Positions 51,025 through 59,885 of a stretch of DNA of 64,000 nt are shown in pieces. A model generated the notes under the pieces. The model saw only the letters and a list, made by a program, of their open reading frames with translations, searched no databases and had not been told where the DNA came from. Numbering within the stretch: position 1 is the first letter of the stretch; each line of letters begins with the position of its first letter. This stretch comes from Actinacidiphila yanglinensis (GTDB lineage Bacteria; Actinomycetota; Actinomycetes; Streptomycetales; Streptomycetaceae). Location: the NCBI RefSeq assembly GCF_900107965.1, contig NZ_FNVU01000001.1, positions 868,001 to 932,000 on the forward strand, in the 5' to 3' direction. Made by a program: the position numbers and the translations under genes.

Positions 51025-52293
51025 TCAGTCGGTGGGGGTGCCGTCCACCTCGTCGGCGGACTCGATCTCCTCGCGGGTGATCCCGAGCAGGTACAGCACC
51101 GTGTCGAGGAAGGGCACGTTCACCGCGGTGTCGGCCGCCTGGCGCACCACCGGCTTGGCGTTGAAGGCCACGCCGAGCCCGGCGGCGTTGAGCATGTCCA
51201 GGTCGTTCGCGCCGTCGCCGATCGCCACCGTCTGGCTCAACGGCACGCCCGCGAGCTGGGCGAAGGCCCGCAGCAGCCGCGCCTTCCCGGCCCGGTCCAC
51301 GATCGGGCCGACCACCTTGCCGGTCAGCCGTCCGTCCACCACCTCAAGGGTGTTGGCCGCCGCGAAGTCCAGCCCGAGCCGCTCCTTGAGGTCGTCGGTC
51401 ACCTGGGTGAACCCGCCCGAGACCACGCCGACCTGGTAGCCGAGCCGCTTGAGCGTCCGTACCAGGGTGCGGGCGCCCGGGGTGAGCCGCACCTCGGCAC
51501 GGACCTTGTCCACCACGGACGCGTCCAGGCCCGCCAGCAGCGCCACCCGGGCGTGCAGCGACTGCTCGAAGTCGAGCTCGCCGCGCATCGCCGCCGCGGT
51601 CACCTCGGCGACCTGCTCCTCGCACCCGGCGTGCGCCGCGAACAGCTCGATCACCTCGTCCTGGATGAGGGTCGAGTCCACGTCCATGACGACCAGGCGC
51701 TGGGCCCGGCGCTGCAGTCCCGACGGCACCACCGCCACGTCCACCCCGCGGGCGGCTGCCTCCAGCGCCAGCGCGGAGCGCAGCGTGGTGTGCTCGGCGC
51801 CGGACACCGCGAACTCCACCGCGGTCACCGGGTACTTCGCCAGCCGGAAGATCCGGTCGATGTTGCCGCCGGCGCCGGTGATCAGAGCCGCTATGGCCGC
51901 GACCGCCTCCGGCGCGAGCGGGCGGCCGAGCACCGTGACGTGCGAACGGCCCTCGCCGCGCGGACGGTTGTCGCCGATCCCGGAGATGATCTCGGCCTGC
52001 ATCTTCATCGACTCGGCCCAGCCGTGCACCGTGACGCGCAGGTCGCTCTCCGCGCCGCGGGCGGTGGGCACGGTGACCAGCGCGCACAGCACGATCCGGC
52101 CCCGCGTGACCACCTGCTCGATGTCGACGACGTCCACGTCGTAACCGGCCAGCGTGTCGAAGAGGCCCGCGGTGAGGCCGGGCCGGTCCTTGCCGAAGAT
52201 CTTGACCAGGAGGGTCGGCGCGTCGGCCGCGGGAAGCGTGGGGACGATCTCGTCCCCGGCGGCTGCCGGTGGGGTCTGCGGGGCGTCGTTCAT
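51025..52293 (-). CDS. serB: Phosphoserine phosphatase SerB with two ACT domains
   Basis: Predicted 422-residue enzyme for the last step of L-serine synthesis. Two ACT-like regulatory domains (about residues 25-100 and 115-185; starting TLLVKIFGKDRPGLTAGLFDTLAGYDVDVVDIEQVV) precede the HAD phosphatase: DVDSTLIQDEVIELFA (nucleophile Asp), VGVVSGGFTQV, and VAIGDGANDLDML. This is the actinobacterial form, longer than the E. coli enzyme. ATG 52293. Confidence 0.95.
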   Translation of the reverse strand: MNDAPQTPPAAAGDEIVPTLPAADAPTLLVKIFGKDRPGLTAGLFDTLAGYDVDVVDIEQVVTRGRIVLCALVTVPTARGAESDLRVTVHGWAESMKMQAEIISGIGDNRPRGEGRSHVTVLGRPLAPEAVAAIAALITGAGGNIDRIFRLAKYPVTAVEFAVSGAEHTTLRSALALEAAARGVDVAVVPSGLQRRAQRLVVMDVDSTLIQDEVIELFAAHAGCEEQVAEVTAAAMRGELDFEQSLHARVALLAGLDASVVDKVRAEVRLTPGARTLVRTLKRLGYQVGVVSGGFTQVTDDLKERLGLDFAAANTLEVVDGRLTGKVVGPIVDRAGKARLLRAFAQLAGVPLSQTVAIGDGANDLDMLNAAGLGVAFNAKPVVRQAADTAVNVPFLDTVLYLLGITREEIESADEVDGTPTD

Positions 52294-52640
52294 GGTGTTC
52301 CCACCGTAGCCGCCGTCCGTCTGACGGGCACCCGCCGTCCCGCCTGACGGTCACCTGCCGTCCCGGCTGGCGGACACCCGCGGGCCGTCCGGAGAGCGGT
52401 CCGCCGTGCCGTGCACCGAGCCGTGTGCCGAGCCGTGCCGTGCGCTGCCCAGGAGCCGTGCGCCGGCCGTACCCCCGAGCCGATGCGCTGCGCCCGCGGC
52501 CGGGCGCCGGACCGAAGGCGTCCGGTGACGGAACCGGCGTTGCACACAGCGCGTCGTGGGGCGTGGAGGGTGGCTATCGGCGACGGATCCGAGCCTGAAA
52601 TAGTTCCTCCCGATGTTCGCTAACCCTAGACTGCCCCTCC
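52294..52640. other. Gap upstream of the FHA-ABC gene: degenerate repeats and a promoter
   Basis: The left half is made of short degenerate direct repeats (CCGCCGTCC...TGACGG and GAGCCGTG-like units), with no supported gene. At the right end the DNA is less GC-rich (GAAATAGTTCC) and a TAGACT -10 box lies at 52627-52632, 8 nt before the ATG at 52641. Confidence 0.5.
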
Positions 52641-55325
52641 ATGGGGGACTTCGGGGGACAACAAATGGGGCATGGGGTGCCTGAACTCGTACTCGAACTC
52701 AATGGACAGACCTGGCCGCTGGACCCGTCACGGTCCTACAGCCTCGGCCGGGACCCGCAGGGCGACCTCGTGCTCGACGACGCGAGAGTGTCCTGGCGGC
52801 ACGCCACGATCCGCCGCGCTGAACGCGGTTGGCTGCTGGAGGACCTCGGCAGCACCAACGGCACCTTCGTCCAGGGCCAGCGCGTCCAGCACGCGGACGT
52901 CGGCCCGGGAGCCGTGATCAACCTCGGCAACGCGACCGACGGACCACGGTTGAACTTCACGGCCCCCGCGGGGGCCGGTGTCGGCGCTGGTGCGCCGGGG
53001 GTGGTCGCGGGGGCCACCCCGGCCCAGGCCGCACCCGCCGCGCCGCCGGTCGCACCGCAGCAGCCGGCCGGCTACCCGCAGGCTCCGCCGCAGCAGCCGC
53101 AACCGCAGTACCAACCCCCGCAGCAGCAGCCGCAGATGTACGCCGGCCAGCAGCAGGGCCTGCCGCAGCAGCCGGGCATACCGCCGCAGGGGCCCGGGGG
53201 TTGGGGCGCGCCGCCCGCGCAGGTCCCGCCGCAGCAGGCGGGATGGGGGCAGCAGCCGCAGCAACCGCCCGCGCAGCAACCGCAACAGCCGCAGGGCGCA
53301 CCGGCATTCCACGGTGAGCGCAGCCCGACCACCTTCCACCAACTGGCGCTGGGCCGGGTGATGAAGATCGGCCGTGCGCGGGAGAACGAACTGGTCGTCA
53401 CCGACCTCCAGGTCTCCCGCTACCACGCGGAGTTCCGCGCGCACCCCGACGGCCGGTACGAGATCGCCGACCTGGGCAGCCACAACGGCACCTACGTCAA
53501 CGGCCAGCCGATCCAGCGCCACCTGCTGGGCCCCAACGACATCGTCGGTGTCGGCCACTCCACCTTCCGGCTGGTCGGCGACCGCCTCGAGGAGTTCGTC
53601 GACAACGGCGCCGTGTCGTTCTCCGCGCGCCGCCTCTCGGTCACCGTGCCGCACGGCAAGACCACGAAGACGATCCTGAAGGACGTCTCCTTCGGGGTGC
53701 CGGAGAAGTCGCTGATCGGCGTCATCGGCCCGTCCGGCTCCGGCAAGTCGACCCTGCTGCGGGCGCTGACCGGGTACCGCCCCGCCAACCAGGGCGAGGT
53801 GCTGTACGACAACCGCAACCTGTACAAGCAGTTCGCCGAACTGCGCCAGCGCATCGGCCTGGTCCCGCAGGACGACATCCTGCACAAGGAGCTCCAGGTC
53901 AGGACCGCGCTGCGGTACGCCGCGAAGCTCCGCTTCCCCGGTGACACCGCGACCGCCGAACGCGAGGCGCGGATCGACGAGGTGCTGCGCGAGCTGAAGC
54001 TCGACATCCACGCGGACAAGAAGGTCACCTCGCTCTCCGGCGGCCAGCGCAAGCGCGTCTCGGTCGCCCTGGAGCTGCTGACGAAGCCGTCGCTGATCTT
54101 CCTGGACGAGCCGACCTCCGGCCTGGACCCGGGCATGGACCGCGACGTGATGAAGCTCCTGCGCGGGCTCGCCGACGACGGCCGCACCGTCCTGGTCGTC
54201 ACCCACTCGGTGGCGGAACTGGCGCTGTGCGACAAGCTCCTGGTCATGGCGCCGGGCGGCTCGGTGGCGTACTTCGGCCCGCCGGACGAGGCGCTGACCT
54301 TCTTCGGCTACGACAACTGGGCCGACGTCTTCTCCGCCTTCGAGAACTACCGCGACTACGACTGGTCCGGCCGCTGGCGCGGTTCGCAGCATTACCAGAC
54401 GTACGCGGCCGAGCTGGACCAGTCGGCCCCGCAGCAGGCCCACTACATCCCGTACCAGGCGGCCCGGCCGCCCAAGCCGCAGGGCTGGGGCTCGCAGCTG
54501 TTCACGCTGGTGCGCCGCTACCTGTCGGTGATCCTCTCCGACCGGGGCTTCATCGGGCTGATGGTGATCCTGCCGGCGGTGCTCGGGGTGGTGAGCATCC
54601 TCATCCCCGCCGACAACGGGCTCGGCCCCGGCAAGCCGCCGCTGTTCACCAACAAGGACGCCGGCACCATCCTGATGATCCTCGCGGTCGGCGCGTGCTT
54701 CGCCGGCGCGGCCAACTCCGTCCGCGAGCTGATCAAGGAACGTGTGATCTACGAGCGGGAACGCGCGGTCGGGCTCTCCCGGTCGGCGTACCTGATGTCG
54801 AAGGTCATCGTCCTCGGCCTGATCACCGCGCTGCAGGGCGCCATCATCTGCGGCATCGGCTTCGCGCCGCGCAAGATGCCCACCCAGGGCGTCATCCTGC
54901 ACAGCCACCCGGGCATCGAGATGACCCTGGTCATCATGGTCTTCGGCTTCACCTCGATGATGGTCGGCCTGATCATCTCGGCGCTGGTGAAGACCGCGGA
55001 GAAGACGATGCCGCTGCTGGTCATGTTCGCCATCGTGCAGATCGTCTTCACCGGGGTGCTCTTCCAGCTCTACGGCAAGCCCGGGGTGGAGCAGCTGTCG
55101 TGGCTGATGCCGGCCCGCTGGGCGGTGGCCGGCACCGGCGCCACCGCGAGCCTGAACGTGCTGCTCCCGTGGGACCCGACGCACAAGACGCACGACGCGC
55201 TGTGGCAGCACACCGCGCACACCTGGACGCTGGACGTCGTGGTGCTGCTGGTGATGGCCACGCTGTGCGGCGTCGTCGTCGCCCGGCTGCTGCGCCGGCA
55301 CGAGCCGGAGGTCATGCGGAAGTAG
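52641..55325 (+). CDS. ABC transporter fused to two FHA domains (Rv1747-like)
   Basis: Predicted 894-residue membrane protein. Order: FHA domain 1 (about 25-105; YSLGRDPQGDL, VSWRHA, GSTNGTF), Gln/Pro-rich linker (about 115-225), FHA domain 2 (about 235-320; MKIGRARENEL, SRYHAEF, GSHNGTY), ABC ATPase (Walker A G363PSGSGKST, signature LSGGQRKR, Walker B LIFLDEPTSGLDPG), and an ABC2-type membrane domain with about six helices. Both FHA domains keep the phosphothreonine-binding Arg, Ser, His and Asn. This is the layout of M. tuberculosis Rv1747, an exporter regulated by Ser/Thr kinase PknF. The substrate is unknown, but control by a Ser/Thr kinase such as the one in this window is a sensible hypothesis. 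Confidence 0.93.
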   Translation: MGDFGGQQMGHGVPELVLELNGQTWPLDPSRSYSLGRDPQGDLVLDDARVSWRHATIRRAERGWLLEDLGSTNGTFVQGQRVQHADVGPGAVINLGNATDGPRLNFTAPAGAGVGAGAPGVVAGATPAQAAPAAPPVAPQQPAGYPQAPPQQPQPQYQPPQQQPQMYAGQQQGLPQQPGIPPQGPGGWGAPPAQVPPQQAGWGQQPQQPPAQQPQQPQGAPAFHGERSPTTFHQLALGRVMKIGRARENELVVTDLQVSRYHAEFRAHPDGRYEIADLGSHNGTYVNGQPIQRHLLGPNDIVGVGHSTFRLVGDRLEEFVDNGAVSFSARRLSVTVPHGKTTKTILKDVSFGVPEKSLIGVIGPSGSGKSTLLRALTGYRPANQGEVLYDNRNLYKQFAELRQRIGLVPQDDILHKELQVRTALRYAAKLRFPGDTATAEREARIDEVLRELKLDIHADKKVTSLSGGQRKRVSVALELLTKPSLIFLDEPTSGLDPGMDRDVMKLLRGLADDGRTVLVVTHSVAELALCDKLLVMAPGGSVAYFGPPDEALTFFGYDNWADVFSAFENYRDYDWSGRWRGSQHYQTYAAELDQSAPQQAHYIPYQAARPPKPQGWGSQLFTLVRRYLSVILSDRGFIGLMVILPAVLGVVSILIPADNGLGPGKPPLFTNKDAGTILMILAVGACFAGAANSVRELIKERVIYERERAVGLSRSAYLMSKVIVLGLITALQGAIICGIGFAPRKMPTQGVILHSHPGIEMTLVIMVFGFTSMMVGLIISALVKTAEKTMPLLVMFAIVQIVFTGVLFQLYGKPGVEQLSWLMPARWAVAGTGATASLNVLLPWDPTHKTHDALWQHTAHTWTLDVVVLLVMATLCGVVVARLLRRHEPEVMRK

Positions 55326-55384
55326 GCGCGGTGCGGCACCTGCTGCGCGGTGCGGCCCGCTGACGGGGCAACGCGGCGCATGCG

Positions 55385-55421
55385 AAAGGGCGGTGGGACT
55401 TCTCGTCCCACCGCCCTTTTT
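55385..55421. terminator. Strong intrinsic terminator
   Basis: AAAGGGCGGTGGGAC (55385-55399) and GTCCCACCGCCCTTT (55405-55419) form a perfect 15-bp stem with the 5-nt loop TTCTC, and the right arm ends in a TTTTT run. The left AAA gives an equivalent U-run on the other strand, so it can serve both converging genes. It is the best terminator in the window. Confidence 0.95.
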
Positions 55422-55474
55422 CGTGTGTGCGTTTCCAGCGGCTCAGCGGCTCAGCGGTGCGGTGAATCCGCCGG

Positions 55475-56317
55475 TCAGTACGCCGAGTTCACGTTGTCCA
55501 TGCCGCCGTACACGTGGTACGCGTAGTTGCAGGCGGCGGCGATGTTGGCGACCGGGTTGTAGACGTTCCACGAGGTACCGGAGACGTGGTACGCGTTGAA
55601 GGTGGGGTCGATCGTCTGGAGCAGGCCCTTGGAGGGAATGCCCTTCGCCGCGTTCGAGTCCCACAGGTTGATCGCGTTCGGGTTGCCGGACGACTCACGT
55701 ATGACATTGCGGTAAATGCCGTTGTAGGTCGGGACCGGAATACCGTGCGACGCCAGGTCGGACTGGGCCTCGCGGATCCAGCCGTCCAGGTTGTTCGGGT
55801 AGGTCACCACGGCCTTCTTGGGGGCGGTGGTGGCCTGCGCGACGGGAACAGCCTTCTTGATCACCGGCGCGGCCTTCTTGACCACGGGCGTGGTGTGCTT
55901 GATGACGACGCGCTTGGTGGAGCGGTTGGCCGCTTCCTTCGCGCGCTCGGCGGCGTCCGCCGCCGCCTTCTTCTTCGCGGCGGCCGCGTCGGCGGCCTTC
56001 TTCTTCGCCGCGGCGGCGTCGGCGGCCGCCTTCTTCTTGGCAGCAGCCACGTCGGCCACGGCCTTCTTCTGCGCGGCGGCCTGGTCGGAGATGGCCTTCT
56101 GCGAGGCCATGCCGGACTTGGCGCCGACACTCTTGACCTGGTCGCCGGTGGAGACGGAGAACCCAGTCGGGTCGCCTGCGGCGACAGCCGACCCACCAGC
56201 GGTCGCCTCGAGACCGGTGACTGTCAGTGCAACGGCCGCGGCGGCGGCGACACCGGCCACCGTGATCTTGTGCTTCCTGTTCAGCCGGCCGATCTTCGGG
56301 ATCGTGGGGAGCTGCAT
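55475..56317 (-). CDS. Secreted lytic transglycosylase (SLT-like) with Ala/Lys coiled-coil region
   Basis: Predicted 280-residue exported cell-wall enzyme. A basic start and a signal peptide (ITVAGVAAAAAVALTVTGLEATAGGSAVAAG) are followed by a region of AAAKKKAAADAA-type repeats (about residues 75-130), probably a helical wall-binding or spacer segment. A Lys-rich linker leads to a transglycosylase-like domain: WIREAQSDLASHGIPVPTYNGIYRNVIRESSGNPNAINLWDSNAAKGIPSKGLLQTIDPTFNAY, where the Glu of RESSGNP is the catalytic acid. It should cleave peptidoglycan during growth or sporulation. An AGAGG site precedes the ATG. Confidence 0.9.
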   Translation of the reverse strand: MQLPTIPKIGRLNRKHKITVAGVAAAAAVALTVTGLEATAGGSAVAAGDPTGFSVSTGDQVKSVGAKSGMASQKAISDQAAAQKKAVADVAAAKKKAAADAAAAKKKAADAAAAKKKAAADAAERAKEAANRSTKRVVIKHTTPVVKKAAPVIKKAVPVAQATTAPKKAVVTYPNNLDGWIREAQSDLASHGIPVPTYNGIYRNVIRESSGNPNAINLWDSNAAKGIPSKGLLQTIDPTFNAYHVSGTSWNVYNPVANIAAACNYAYHVYGGMDNVNSAY

Positions 56318-56350
56318 GCGGGATTACCTCTTCCGATTGGGACCCGAGAA

Positions 56351-56379
56351 TTGTTAGAGGGTCCGAAATCGGGGGTCAA
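56351..56379 (-). promoter_or_regulatory. Promoter of the transglycosylase gene
   Basis: On the minus strand, TTGACC (complement of 56374-56379), 17-bp spacer, TAACAA (complement of 56351-56356). The predicted start lies about 27 nt before the ATG, giving a short leader. The hairpins CTACGAGT-CGA-ACTCGTAG (56389-56407) and GGACCC/GGGTCC (56340-56364) flank or overlap it. Confidence 0.55.
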
Positions 56380-56470
56380 TGAGACTTCCTACGAGTCGAA
56401 CTCGTAGATCCCGCGGCCGGCGCCGGTCGACTTTGCCGGGTTTTGACGGGTGTTTCGGTGATCGAATTCA

Positions 56471-56485
56471 ACTAAGCCGCTTAGT
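56471..56485. promoter_or_regulatory. 15-bp palindrome ACTAAGC-C-GCTTAGT
   Basis: An exact odd-centred palindrome in a comparatively AT-rich intergenic stretch, followed by GTGAC ... CCTATAGG ... GTCAC (56488-56515), a second nested dyad. It lies about 155 bp upstream of the transglycosylase and 107 bp after the queA stop. A GCACCCCC/GGGGGTGC hairpin nearer queA (56523-56559) may terminate that gene. Confidence 0.5.
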
Positions 56486-56591
56486 ATGTGACGCAGGTCC
56501 TATAGGTGAGGTCACACGGGGGCACCCCCTGCGTCGCGGAAGGTGACGGAGGGGGTGCTTTATGTGACGCTTATTCGGCTGTCGAAATGCC

Positions 56592-57716
56592 TTACGGCAG
56601 GAGCAGGTTGACGTCCCCGAACTCGTGCCAGAGATAACGGCCGCGCAACGCCTCGGCGTAGACCCGCGCCAGCAGCTGCTCGCCGGACACGGCCCGCAGC
56701 ATCAGCAGGTGCGATGCCTCCGGCTCGTGCAGCCCGGTCAGCAGGCCGTCCACCGCGCGTACCCCGCGCTCCGGGGTGACCACCAGCTCCGTCCAGCCGT
56801 GCGCGGCCCGCACCGTCCCGCGCTCGTCCGACGCCGTCTCCAGCGCGCGCACGGCCGTGGTGCCGACCGCCACCACCCGGCCGCCGGCCGCCCGGGCCGC
56901 GTTCACCTGCCATGCGGTGCTCGCCGGGACGGTGAACGGTTCCGCGTACGGCGGCTCGTGCGCCTCGGCCGACGCCACCCCGGTGTGCAGCTCGATCGGC
57001 GCGAGCTGCACGCCCCGGCTGACCAGCTCCGTGACCAGCGGCGCGGTGAAGGGCCGGCCCGCGCTCGGCATCTCCGCCGAGGCGCGCCCGTCGGCCGACG
57101 GCGTGCCGAAGACCGTCTGGTACGCCGACAGCGGCTGGTCGCGCGCCGTGTAGCCGTAGCGGATCGGCCGTCCGTGCCGCTGCAGGTGCCGCACCACGTC
57201 CGGCACCCGCACCGACGCGACCCACAACCGGTCGGCGTCCGGGACGAGCGGCCGCTCCAGCACCAGGCGCCCGCCGCCGGCCAGCCGCACCTCGGCGCCG
57301 GCCGGTCCGCCGGGCCGGCGCACGGTGGAGCCGCGGCCGTCGGGGGAGCGCACCTCCACCACCCAGCGGCCGTCGTCGCGCCGGGTGGAGAAGTGCACCA
57401 CCACCAGGGCGCCCGTCGCCGGGTCCGCGCCCAGCTCCGCCATCCGCCCGTTCAGTGCGGCGGGCAGCGTCCTCGACGTGTTGACCACCAACACGTCGCC
57501 CGCCCGCAGCAGCCCGGGCAGCTCCCGGAAGCCGTGGTGGGTCACCTCGCCGCTGCCCCGCCGTCCCACCAGCAGGCGGACCGCGTCCCGGCGCGGCGCG
57601 GGCGCCGCGGCCAGCAGCTCCGGCGGCAGCCGCAGGTCCGCCAGGCTCCCGGCGTCCACCCGGGCCGCCTCGGTGTCGCACGTCTCGCACACGACCGCCG
57701 GTGCCGCCGCGCTCAT
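56592..57716 (-). CDS. queA: QueA-type S-adenosylmethionine:tRNA ribosyltransferase-isomerase
   Basis: Predicted 374-residue protein with the QueA fold. Segments include LPPELLAAAP, VTHHGFRELPGLLRAGDVLVVNTSRTLPAALNGR, and RPIRYGYTARDQPLSAYQTVFG. Others are LVTELVSRGVQLAPIELHTGVAS, GGRVVAVGTTAVRALETA, and HEPEASHLLMLRAVSG. QueA adds the cyclopentene epoxide precursor to 7-aminomethyl-7-deazaguanine in tRNA. The N-terminus has an extra CETC (residues about 10-13) not typical of QueA. The ATG at 57716 overlaps the SDR stop (ATGA). No other queuosine gene lies in the window, so whether it acts in queuosine synthesis here is open. Confidence 0.88.
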   Translation of the reverse strand: MSAAAPAVVCETCDTEAARVDAGSLADLRLPPELLAAAPAPRRDAVRLLVGRRGSGEVTHHGFRELPGLLRAGDVLVVNTSRTLPAALNGRMAELGADPATGALVVVHFSTRRDDGRWVVEVRSPDGRGSTVRRPGGPAGAEVRLAGGGRLVLERPLVPDADRLWVASVRVPDVVRHLQRHGRPIRYGYTARDQPLSAYQTVFGTPSADGRASAEMPSAGRPFTAPLVTELVSRGVQLAPIELHTGVASAEAHEPPYAEPFTVPASTAWQVNAARAAGGRVVAVGTTAVRALETASDERGTVRAAHGWTELVVTPERGVRAVDGLLTGLHEPEASHLLMLRAVSGEQLLARVYAEALRGRYLWHEFGDVNLLLP

Positions 57717-58543
57717 CGGTCCTCCTCCGGGCCGGCCAGGTCGGCGGCGACGTAGCGGCCGCTGGCCGCCGGTCCGTCCAGCAGCCGCAGCACGGCCGGG
57801 GCGACCTGCTCGGGCAGCAGGCGCTCCCCGAAGTCGGGGTCGTCCGGCACCGCCGCCGCGTACAGCCCGGTCCGCAGGTCGCCCGGGTCCACCCACCAGA
57901 CGCGGACGGCGGGCTCCTCCTCGGCCAGGACCGCCGAGAGGTGGTCGAGCGCGGCCTTGCTCGCCCCGTAGCCGCCCCACGTCGGGTACGCCTCGACGGC
58001 CGCGTCGGAGCTGATGTTCAGCACCGCGCCGCCGGTCGCGCGCAGCTCCGGCAGCAGCGCCCGGGTCAGCGCGAAGGGCGCGGTGACGTTGGTCTCCAGC
58101 GCTTGGCGCAGCCCCTCCTCGGTGAGGTCGGCCAGCGGGACCAGCGGCTCGGCGCCCAGCGCGCTCGCGTTGTTGACCAGCAGGTCCGGGCCGGCGCCGC
58201 CGCTCAGCTCGCGAGCCGCCGCGACCAGCTCGGTCCGGTGGGCGGGAGCCGTCACATCGCCGGCGACCACCCGCACCCGGCTGCGTACCGTCCGTTCCGG
58301 CGCCGGGGTCGCCACCACCGTGCCGCTCGCGTGCTTGTCCCCTTTATAGGGAATCGCGGGCAATACGTCTGAAATGAGTGATTTCGTATGATCTGGACGA
58401 TCGCGCTCCAGGTCCCGCGCCGCCGCCGACAGTGTGTCCGCGTCGCGGCCGTCCAGTACCAGATCCCAGCCGCGCCCGGCCAGCTCCTCGGCCAGCGCCC
58501 GGCCCAGCCCGCGCGACGCGCCCGTGATGATCGCCACCGGCAT
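57713..58543 (-). CDS. SDR family oxidoreductase with an AT-rich internal insertion
   Basis: Predicted 276-residue NAD(P)-dependent short-chain dehydrogenase. The TGASRGLG cofactor motif is at residues 7-14, NNASALG marks the fourth strand, and the catalytic Ser and YxxxK lie in NISSDAAVEAYPTWGGYGASKAALD. Residues about 51-70 (58334-58393) are unusual: roughly 45 percent GC against more than 70 around them, with rare codons (AAA, TCA, ATT, TTG). They sit where relatives have a short loop between the second helix and third strand. Downstream queA is coupled by an ATGA overlap. Confidence 0.85.
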   Translation of the reverse strand: MPVAIITGASRGLGRALAEELAGRGWDLVLDGRDADTLSAAARDLERDRPDHTKSLISDVLPAIPYKGDKHASGTVVATPAPERTVRSRVRVVAGDVTAPAHRTELVAAARELSGGAGPDLLVNNASALGAEPLVPLADLTEEGLRQALETNVTAPFALTRALLPELRATGGAVLNISSDAAVEAYPTWGGYGASKAALDHLSAVLAEEEPAVRVWWVDPGDLRTGLYAAAVPDDPDFGERLLPEQVAPAVLRLLDGPAASGRYVAADLAGPEEDR

Positions 58544-58733
58544 GGTTCCCGCCTCCCGTCACGGCCCGGCGAGGCAGCCGGACCCGATGCCCTCACCGTA
58601 GGAACGCCGCCGGTGCCCACGCCTCGGGCCGCCGCCCCAACCGGCGCGGGCCCTTGGCCCTAGGACGGGCGGACCAGGACGGTCCGTCCGACGGCGCATA
58701 CGGCCCGTCACCTGCGCGGGTACCGTGGGGAGC

Positions 58734-59885
58734 ATGTCCAACCGGACGCCGAGAGGCGGTATCGAAGCGGTGAGCGCCGCGATCCTCGCGATGAACCGCC
58801 GGCTGGAGGTGCGCGAGGTGCTGCAGACCATCGTGGCCTCCGCCCGGGAACTGCTCGGCGCGCAGTACGCGGCGCTCGGCGTCCCCGACGACCACGGCGG
58901 CTTCGCCCAGTTCGTCGTCGACGGGGTGAGCGACGAGCAGTGGAAGGCGATCGGCCCGCTGCCCCGGCAGCACGGCGTGCTCGCCGCGATGCTCCACGAG
59001 GCCACCCCGCAGCGCCTCACCGACGTCCGCGACTTCGAGAGCTTCGCCGGCTGGCCGCGCGCCCACCCCGTCATGAAGGACTTCATCGGCATGCCGGTGG
59101 CCGACGGCGAGGAGATCCTCGGCGCGATCTTCCTCGCCAACAAGACCTGCCCGAAGCCCTCCGACGCCTCCTGCGGGTTCACGCAGGAGGACGAGGACCT
59201 GCTGCGCATCCTCGCCGACCACGCCGCCATAGCCCTGACCAACGCCCGGCTGCACGAGCGCAGCCGCGAGCTGACGCTGGCCGGCGAGCGGGCCAGGATC
59301 GCCCACGAGCTGCACGACGCGGTCTCCCAGAAGCTGTTCTCCCTGCGGCTGACCGCCCAGGCGTCCGCGGCGCTGATCGACACCGCGCCCGGCCGGGCCA
59401 AGGAGGAGATCCGGCAGGTCGCGGCGCTGGCCGCCGAGGCGGCCGACGAGCTGCGCGCCGTGGTCGTCGAGCTGCGCCCGGCCGCCCTCGACGAGGACGG
59501 GCTGGTGGCGACCCTGCGCACAGAGGCCGATGTCCTGGACCGGGTGCACTCGGCGAGCGTCACGTTCCACGCCTTCCGGATCCGCGCGCTGCCCGCGCCC
59601 CAGGAGGAGGCCCTGCTGCGGGTGGCCCAGGAGGCCACCCACAACGCGCTGCGCCACGCCCACCCCCGCACCGTCGCCGTCACCCTCGAAGGGAACGGCA
59701 GGGGGGCCAGGCTGCGCATCCGCGACGACGGCCGCGGCTTCGACCCCACCGCCGTGCGCCGGGCCGGACGCCATCTCGGCCTGGTCTCCATGCGGGACCG
59801 CGCCGACGGCGTCGGCGGTTCGCTCACCGTGCAATCGGAGCCCGGCAAGGGCACCGTCATCGAGATGGAGGTGCCAGGTGGCTGA
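58734..59885 (+). CDS. GAF-domain sensor histidine kinase (NarL-type partner)
   Basis: Predicted 383-residue cytoplasmic sensor kinase without membrane helices. Residues about 15-165 are a GAF domain ([36 protein letters not shown] ... [27 protein letters not shown]). The HisKA_3 motif is [22 protein letters not shown], phospho-His about residue 194. The HATPase domain shows [14 protein letters not shown] and [11 protein letters not shown]. Resembles DevS/NreB-like redox or gas sensors, but no haem ligand can be assigned by eye. The ATG at 58734 is 7 nt after TACCGT; a GTG at 58725 is possible. The response regulator overlaps by 8 bp. Confidence 0.9.
   Translation: MSNRTPRGGIEAVSAAILAMNRRLEVREVLQTIVASARELLGAQYAALGVPDDHGGFAQFVVDGVSDEQWKAIGPLPRQHGVLAAMLHEATPQRLTDVRDFESFAGWPRAHPVMKDFIGMPVADGEEILGAIFLANKTCPKPSDASCGFTQEDEDLLRILADHAAIALTNARLHERSRELTLAGERARIAHELHDAVSQKLFSLRLTAQASAALIDTAPGRAKEEIRQVAALAAEAADELRAVVVELRPAALDEDGLVATLRTEADVLDRVHSASVTFHAFRIRALPAPQEEALLRVAQEATHNALRHAHPRTVAVTLEGNGRGARLRIRDDGRGFDPTAVRRAGRHLGLVSMRDRADGVGGSLTVQSEPGKGTVIEMEVPGG

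Noticed and set aside
55930..56100. Repeats of GCGGCC.TTCTTC units
   Set aside because: They are the codons of the Ala/Lys coiled-coil repeats in the transglycosylase.
56318..56591. c-di-AMP (ydaO-yuaA) riboswitch before the transglycosylase
   Set aside because: The conserved ydaO core motifs are not visible, and the predicted promoter lies only about 27 nt before the ATG, leaving no room for the aptamer.
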